Positions 58,340-64,000 of a stretch of 64,000 bases of DNA are shown one piece after another. The position numbers and the translations under genes were made by a program. Source of the DNA: Capitulum mitella. Its lineage: Eukaryota; Arthropoda; Thecostraca; Pollicipedomorpha; Pollicipedidae. The notes below the pieces were generated by a model, which was not told the DNA's origin, did no database searches, and was given only the letters and a program-made list of their open reading frames with translations. Within the stretch, counting starts at the first letter, position 1; every line of letters begins with the position of its first letter. The stretch lies in contig CP099853.1 in the NCBI GenBank assembly GCA_030062745.1, forward strand, positions 3,286,001 through 3,350,000. The letters are read 5' to 3'.

Positions 58340-59020
58340 ATGTTTGCCGCCGATCGGGCGGTGGCCGTCACGCTGGCGGTGTGGGCCAGTACCGCAGGTG
58401 GCCTCGTCTACCAGAGGGGCGTCTCGCAGCGTGCGGCGAGCCCGCTCCTGGAACTGGCCGGCCTCGGCAGGATTCGCTGCGGCCTGCTCTGCCGGCGCGT
58501 CGGCGGCTGCTCTCACTGGACGCGGGACTTGACCGACGGCCGCTGCGTGCTCTACCCTCGCCTCTCCTCGGAGGCCCAGCCGTCCAACGTCAGCGACGTC
58601 ATCTTCTACGACAGCCGGAAGCTGATAGATAATGGATGGCGATGGGCAGTCGGAACGCCCAAGGCCTTCCGTCTCTACGAGGATAAGATAATTACTTCTG
58701 GAGACGCAATCGTCAACGCCTGTGAAGGTCACGGAGAACGCATCACACCCGCATTTCCTGAAACTGATGAGGAGTTCGGCCTCATGAAATCGCTGTTGCC
58801 GCATGACGCGGCCACCATTCTTCTGGATTGGCATCCGCGAGACCGCCCAGAATGGCGTCTACGGCAATTTTGCCGGCAACAGGCTGCTGACGCTAAAGGA
58901 AGAGTGGCGGACAGAAATCAAAGTCCCTGGTATTCCTGCTGCCGGATGACGTACTTTGGAATCGACACCTTCAGCTGCCTTCCAAACTACCACTACATCT
59001 GTCAGTACGAACCATACTGA
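58340..59020 (+). pseudogene. Secreted PAN/apple plus C-type-lectin-like protein, two frame disruptions
   Basis: ATG 58340 begins a hydrophobic signal-peptide-like segment (residues 1-21, VAVTLAVWASTAGG). A PAN/apple-like Cys pattern follows (IRCGLLCRRVGGCSHW, then GRCVLYP). The rest is a C-type-lectin-like domain: ACEGHGERITPAFPETDEEF at its start and TFSCLPNYHYICQYEPY at its end. The middle fits the fold better in the +1 frame, which reads FWIGIRETAQNGVYGNF-GN and KEEWRTEIKVPGIP (WIG codons 58824-58832), the WIGL landmark of these domains. So the frame appears to slip near 58800-58820 and to return near 58940. Either the gene is a recent pseudogene or the assembly has two indels. Such proteins usually act outside the cell in carbohydrate binding, adhesion or immunity. 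No introns were seen. Called as disrupted. Confidence 0.7.
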
Positions 59021-59186
59021 AGAGGCCGAAGCTCGCAGCAAAACAGCAAGGATTGGCCCCGTCACCCTTGGCTGGCAATGAAGTGGGTCTTCGTACCGGT
59101 CTCTTTCGAGCCATTTCCACGAATGCGCCTCACGATGGGCCATGGATTCCGCCCACTTTAGCCATTTTATTACCGAGAAATATTAA

Positions 59187-60395
59187 CCCGCGCAAGACCG
59201 TCGGTCCGTTCCGAACAAGGGCGACTGCGGGGGGCAGTTGGCCGCCCATCTCTAACTCACGAACAGTTGGTCCCACGATAAAAATGAGCATACCGCTGGA
59301 AAGTTTATGACGACTAGAGCTCGAAACTGGTCTCGTTTTTGGTTTTAGATAATATGTAAGCAATTTACGCCCTATATATGTTTTCTCATAGCCGATTGCA
59401 TGAGACCGAGAAATGGCCTGAATCTCAAGGCTGTGACTAATAACGCATAGGTAAAGGCACCAACGCGCAAGTAAAGGTCCCCGAATGCCGATACACGTCT
59501 AATTTCCCAGATTGGTTCAATATATACGCCGAAACGTTGAGTTCAAGACACGGCAATTCTCCCGCCAATTGTCGGTGTGCGCCGCTGCCGTATGCGGTAC
59601 CAAATTGACTGGAACTAATTTTAGCGTTCCTTTATTTTCGCGAAAATGCCTATCTATGTAAATTTTATTGATCTTTGTGGTTCTAGTGATGGTTTTTCGT
59701 GCTTAAATTTTAGAAAAATTAATTAGTTACCAATCCACAAAATTGGCGGAACTTCATTCGCGAGAGCCCGTTTATTTCCAAAACGTGCTACTTTTTCAAA
59801 CCTTTTGAGGTTCCTCGTATTACTTACGTCTGTGCAGGTTAGTCTACCATTTTCTACCCATTCTGAGTAATTCATGGTCGATTTTGACGGTGGTACATTT
59901 TGGCTCACTACAGTTATTCGTGACCTGACCTCCGGTCAATGGCTGGAAGTCATTGATACTGTGCCCAATGACGGCAACTAGATGTCCGCTTCACTCCACA
60001 CTAGAAATGTTATGAAATATTCCGTCCATTTCCGAAAAAACACGATATTTCCTAAAAATGGGCATGACCTTAGGTCAATGACCCGGGAAATTCCGAAAAA
60101 TCTGAGATAGCAGATTTGTTGCATCTATCACGATCACTAATCCCTGAAAGTATCACTGAGATATGTTGTTTTGCGAAAAGTTAGAGGGCGCTAAACTTTT
60201 TTGGGCATAGGTGTGTTTGACCTGACCTAGGTCAGGCACCTGACCTGACCTGAGGTCAAAATATCGACATGAGATGTAAAATTGACGAAGCAAAAGGTAC
60301 ACCAAGTTTCGTAACTCTGTGTTTCTTTGTTCTTTCGCAGTCCCGGAAAAACCTTGGGGGGAGGTGCAGTTAACTGGCCCCCAGTCGGGGACGGA
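59187..60395 (+). mobile_element. TTAA-2 copy d, complete
   Basis: TTAA at 59183-59186 and 60396-60399; start CCCGCGCAAGACCGTC and end CAGTCGGGGACGGA. It has the everted half-site TGACCTAGGTCA at 60223-60234 followed by TGACCTGACCTGAGGTCA (60241-60258). This is the most complete stand-alone copy of the family and a good reference. No ORF is conserved. Confidence 0.85.
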
Positions 60396-60399
60396 TTAA

Positions 60400-60835
60400 A
60401 GGTTTTAAGGTGTTTTTTTATTTTCTTTTTATATTTTCGGGACAGCTCATTTACATTATCCACATCAACACATTATGGATGCAAGAATTAAAACTATGCA
60501 AAAATTACGGCATTGTACAGCACTGAGAATCGAACTCAATTTACGCATATCTACAGAAAAAAATAGGACCCATATCTTTCGTAAAGAGATTCTGCTGTTG
60601 TCGTATGCCTCAGCATTACAGAACTGTTGACGTCTGCAATAACATTTCTTGCACGACAGTTGTTAACAACTTATTGTACACGTAACAGTACACGCTGGAA
60701 TGACAACAACCTTTTCTATAGAAACATCATATTTACTGGGGACTGATGCCAACGTCCTATCCTCCAAGGCGAGTCTTTATCGCAAATCTAAACATTGATT
60801 AACTGAAGGGAAGTTAACTGTAACTTTAACATAAC
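60400..60835. other. No confident gene
   Basis: AT-rich spacer between TTAA-2 copy d and the zinc-finger end of the minus-strand LINE. It may contain the LINE 3' untranslated region, but no tail or terminal repeat was found. Confidence 0.35.
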
Positions 60836-61036
60836 TGTTGGACAAAATTCAACAAAAAAACAACCACAGGACATTGTGTAAAGAGACGAACAATCGTACC
60901 GGCTGCAATGTTACAGAAAGTACAGTGTGGAGAGGAGGGGTGTCGATTTCTATTCTACTGAGAGGGCCCTGGCCCACCGAATGTTAATTTGGGTCTCTCG
61001 TTGTTGGTTTGTCCCGATGTTTTCTGGTGGTGTTAA

Positions 61037-63420
61037 CCCACTCACCACCGTGGGTCGGCGGCGATCACGCCCGAGTGGGGGGGGGGGGGCTGGCCGCCCC
61101 CTCTTACTCACGAATGGTTGGTCGCACGATAAAAATAAGCACATCATTGGAAAACCTGTAACGAGTAGAGCTCAAAACTGGTCTCATTTTTAGTTTTAGG
61201 TAATATGTAAGCAATTTACGTCCTATGCATGTTTTCTCAAAGCCGACTCCATGAGACCGAGAAACGGCTTGAATCTCAAGGGCTGTGACTTATAGCGCAT
61301 AGGTAAAGGCACCAGCGCACAAGTCAAGGTTCGCGGATGCCGATACACGTCTAGTTTCTCAGGTTTGCTGAATATATACGCCGAAACGTTGAGTTAAAGA
61401 CAGGGCAATTTTCACGCCGGTTGTCGGGGTGCGTCGCATCCGTACGCAGTAAGAAATTAACGGGAACTAATTTTAGCGTTTCTTTATTTTCGCGACATGA
61501 GCCCATTTATGTAACTTTTATTGATCTTAACGGTTGTTATGATGGTTTCTTATGCTTGAATTTTGGAAAAAATTAATTAGCTACTAATCTACACAATAAG
61601 AGGACCTTTATTCGCGAAAGCCTGTTTATTTGCAGAATATGCAATTCCTTAACCCTATTCCCGGCAGGGGGGGCGGAATCCGCCCCCCCTCGGGTTTTTT
61701 GCTTGCCAATTCCAGGCTTTTTAACGCAGCTTCACGAAACTTGGTCACTTTTTCACTTTAATTGCGAAATTCTGTTTTGTCAGGAGCGGAGCCAGGCAAC
61801 GTTTTTGGGAGGAACCTTAGGTCTTTTTTGGGCATGTTAAGGGTAAAAGGAAAATGTCTGCCAAAAACAGAGTTTTTAAGATAGAACTTAAAACTTTATA
61901 TAAATGTATAGCTAAATAGTTGGGCAATGTGCACATTTTATTTTGATTATCTGAGGTCACTTTACAAGGTCAGGTCAAGGTCACAAGTCAAAATTTGTTT
62001 TTTTGCAATAATTTCGGCGCCGTTTTTTCAAATGCCAAACCCGGAATACATATGACGAAGAAAGGTGCCCTCTACTTGTGTACCAAGTTTCAGCTTGATA
62101 TCAGGTCGGGTCACGGAGCTATGACCTAAAATTTCAGTGCGCGTACCCTATATCGCAAAAGCCAAAAAATGAATTTTTTGGAATAGAGTGAATTTAATCG
62201 ATTAAAAACGTTTACAGATAATATTGAATGCACACGACATCATTCCAGGTGACCCCAAGGTCACTGGAGGTCATTTAAGGTCAAAGGTCACAAGTTGATC
62301 TGAAGAACGTGTGACCATGACAGTTCCCCCTTTTTTTATGTCCCTGGCACCGCCTATGCTAACATTATACAAACGTTGTAATGCGATTTCTACTTCTTTA
62401 GCATAACATGACTAGCAGAAGCTAAAAAAGTGTTTTGGCCTCTTTTGTTCATTCCGTTATTAGAAAACTAATCCCCCTATTTTTGAAACCCTGTGAACGC
62501 CCATGAATTTTCTCAAAATTTCAAATTTGCATACCCATGGTAAAAGCCCTATCCATAATCTCTCGATTCATGCCAGTTTCATCGAAATCGGTCCATAAAG
62601 AACGGAGTTATAAGAAGTCCAAAAGTACCCCCCATTTTGACATTTTTGCCCCCCTCTATCGACAAATTTCAAAATCTTAAAAATTTCTTTTTATAAAAAT
62701 GTAGTTCACGTCACGGCAAATCGATCGCCGTTTGTTGCGATGAAATCGGATAAGTAGTTCTCGAGATCTCAGGGGGGGGGCCGAATCCGCCCCCCCTGCC
62801 GGGAATCGGCCATACCGTCTAGCCCTCCGGGAATAGGGTTAAAACTTTTTGATGTTTTTGGTATTACTTACGTGTCTGGAAGTCAGTTCTGCCATTTCCC
62901 ACCCATTCTGAATCATTCATGGCGGATTTTGACGGTGGTACATTTTGGTTCACAACAGTTCTTCGTGACCTGACCTCAGTTCAATGGCTGGAAATCATTG
63001 ATACTTTGCTCATTGACGGTAAACAGATGTCTGCTTCACCCCACACTAAAAATGTTATGAAAAATTCCTTCAATTTTCCGAAAAAACGACATGTCTTAAA
63101 AATGGGCTTGGCCTTAGGTCAATGACCCAGAAAATTCCGAAAATTCTGAAACAGCAGATTTGTTACATCTATCAAGATCACTAATCCCTGAACGTATTAC
63201 TGTGATATATTGTTTCTCGAAAAAAGTTACACGACACCAAACTTTTTTGGACAGAGGTCCGTTTGATTTGACTTGAGGTCAGAACTTTGGACACAAGGTG
63301 TAAAAATGATCATGCAAAAGGTGCACGAAATTTCGCGGCGATATGTTTGTTCGCTCTCTTTGAATCCTAGAAAAACCTCATGGGAGTGGTCAACCGCCCA
63401 CCCTCCCAGTCGGGGGCGGG
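61037..63420 (+). mobile_element. TTAA-2 copy e, inserted in a LINE and split by TTAA-1 copy F
   Basis: TTAA at 61033-61036 and 63421-63424; start CCCACTCACCACCGTGGG and end CAGTCGGGGGCGGG. Removing 61653-62838 rejoins the family body (block tttgcagaatatgc at 61630 with aactttttgatg at 62842). LINE sequence lies on both outer sides. Confidence 0.85.
61653..62838 (-). mobile_element. TTAA-1 copy F, nested in TTAA-2 copy e
   Basis: TTAA at 61649-61652 and 62839-62842; ends CCCTATTCCCGG and CCGGGAATAGGG. The DR1 AGGTCAAAGGTCA lies at 62278-62290. Palindromic G/C tracts occur near both ends (61666-61691 and 62771-62799). The G-tract and TIR sequences are well preserved, consistent with this being the youngest layer of the nest. 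Confidence 0.9.
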
Positions 63421-64000
63421 TTAATCAGCCTTTTAGTAGACTGGATATTACGTCTACCTTGTTTCTTGAAATTTGTGCTCAGCATATCGGTCATGCTTTT
63501 GGTGAAAATGATTCCTAGATATCTGAAACTGCGCTCTAAATGACGAAATTCGCAAGGCGTAATAAACTCAGGAGGAAGGTTACCTATGTTACCTAAATAC
63601 AATACGACATCTAACTACCTGTGGAACAGGACAAAGCCTACACATGAAAACTATTTTCGTCTTTCAACATTTAAGCTCAAACCCGACACTTCATTAAATT
63701 CCATCTATTCTAAGGATTCCATCAATTCTAAACATGCATTAAAGCTACTCTCAGCGTCGTCCAGTATGAATATGCACCCATCAGCGAATTATTTTAGCTC
63801 GGTTTCCGTTCAGTTTAAATCCTCCAATTTCTGCATTGTTGCTAATCATATTAGTGGGAACTTCAACACCAAGAATAAACAGCAAAGCAGGACACCAGTC
63901 CCCTTGTCTACAGCTTCATTTGGTTGGGAAAAAGTCGGTTGTCCTTGGATTTAATGTGATCCACTGATACGAAGGTGCGCCTTGTAATGGAACTGCTATC

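Larger units (their letters stand above)
60836..64000 (-). pseudogene. LINE (non-LTR retrotransposon) ORF2 remnant, split by nested TTAA elements
   Basis: Minus strand, entering at the right edge. A reverse transcriptase palm reads LLFILGVEVPTNMISN (about 63890-63840) and IIRFADGCIFILDDAESSFN (catalytic FADD altered to FADG), then SGLSLN, then FRYLGIIFTKSM (about 63525). After LST-FKKQGRRNIQSTKRLI the sequence meets TTAA (63421-63424). Beyond the inserted elements, from 61036 leftwards, comes INIRWARAL and a C-terminal zinc motif with PHCTFCNIAAGTIVRLFTQCP (about 60935-60870), where the usual HLF is RLF. Live LINEs copy their RNA directly at the target. Several stops and frame changes plus the insertions show a dead copy. 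The 5' part and endonuclease lie outside the window. Confidence 0.8.

Noticed and set aside
60510..60545. tRNA-like B-box (GAGTTCGATTCTC on the minus strand), possible SINE
   Set aside because: No A-box at the right distance, no cloverleaf and no second copy in the window.
1..64000. CRISPR arrays, rRNA genes, bacterial operons or an integrated virus
   Set aside because: No regular spacer-repeat arrays, rRNA signatures, ribosome-binding-site-led gene clusters or viral structural/replication genes were recognised.

Overview
The window is eukaryotic, animal-type nuclear DNA. It has Helitron genes with GT-AG introns, piggyBac-, pogo-, Ty3/gypsy- and LINE-type elements, hundreds of kilobase-scale diverged repeats, and one secreted PAN plus C-type-lectin-like protein gene. 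A marine invertebrate (arthropod/crustacean or similar) is a reasonable guess from this repertoire, but the sequence does not prove the phylum. There is no bacterial-style gene packing, rRNA, convincing tRNA or CRISPR. Conventional host genes are almost absent, so the window is best read as a transposon-on-transposon landscape.

Layout. 1-3 kb: half-site-rich spacer, a degenerate tandem array, a possible small first exon and the first copy (A) of a 1.2-kb TTAA-flanked non-coding element, here called TTAA-1. 4.3-4.5 kb: a long imperfect inverted repeat. 4.8-8.1 kb: two copies of a second TTAA-flanked family, TTAA-2. 9.1-10.4 kb (minus): a dead pogo/Tigger-like transposase. 11.2-21.5 kb: two head-to-tail Helitrons. 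The first keeps the Rep domain and the start of the helicase. The second keeps only the Rep domain and ends in a textbook Helitron 3' terminus (hairpin, then CTAG, then host T). 22-26 kb: a TTAA-2 relic and a degenerate Ty3/gypsy gag-pol. 26.6 kb (minus): a LINE reverse transcriptase scrap. 27.5-28.7 kb: TTAA-1 copy B. 32-37 kb: two more repeat families (R3, R4), interrupted by TTAA-1 copy C and by a terminal-inverted-repeat element carrying AT microsatellites. 38.4-41.1 kb (minus): a decayed piggyBac transposase element with visible ends. 41.1-48 kb: TTAA-1 D, an unrecognised 174-codon ORF, a TTAA-2 element nested inside another TTAA-2 element, and TTAA-1 E inserted at the shared target site. 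49-54 kb: minisatellites and the second R4 copy, itself carrying an insertion. 55-57.7 kb: an exon-like ORF and the second R3 copy. 58.3-59.0 kb: the PAN/C-type-lectin gene, with two frame disruptions. 59.2-64 kb: TTAA-2 copy d, then a minus-strand LINE split by TTAA-2 copy e, which is itself split by TTAA-1 copy F.

How it fits together. The most notable signal is the pair of non-coding TTAA families. All six TTAA-1 copies keep a perfect 13-bp direct repeat AGGTCA-A-AGGTCA (DR1, the binding-site type of HNF4/RXR-class nuclear receptors), among many further AGGTCA/TGACCT half-sites. TTAA-2 copies carry TGACCTAGGTCA everted half-sites. Both families have G-tract/C-tract palindromes near their ends, piggyBac-type TTAA target sites and no transposase. 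The piggyBac, pogo, Ty3 and 26.6-kb LINE coding regions are broken and look inactive. The Helitron pair is nearly identical between copies and therefore recent. Names TTAA-1, TTAA-2, R3 and R4 are working labels for this window only.
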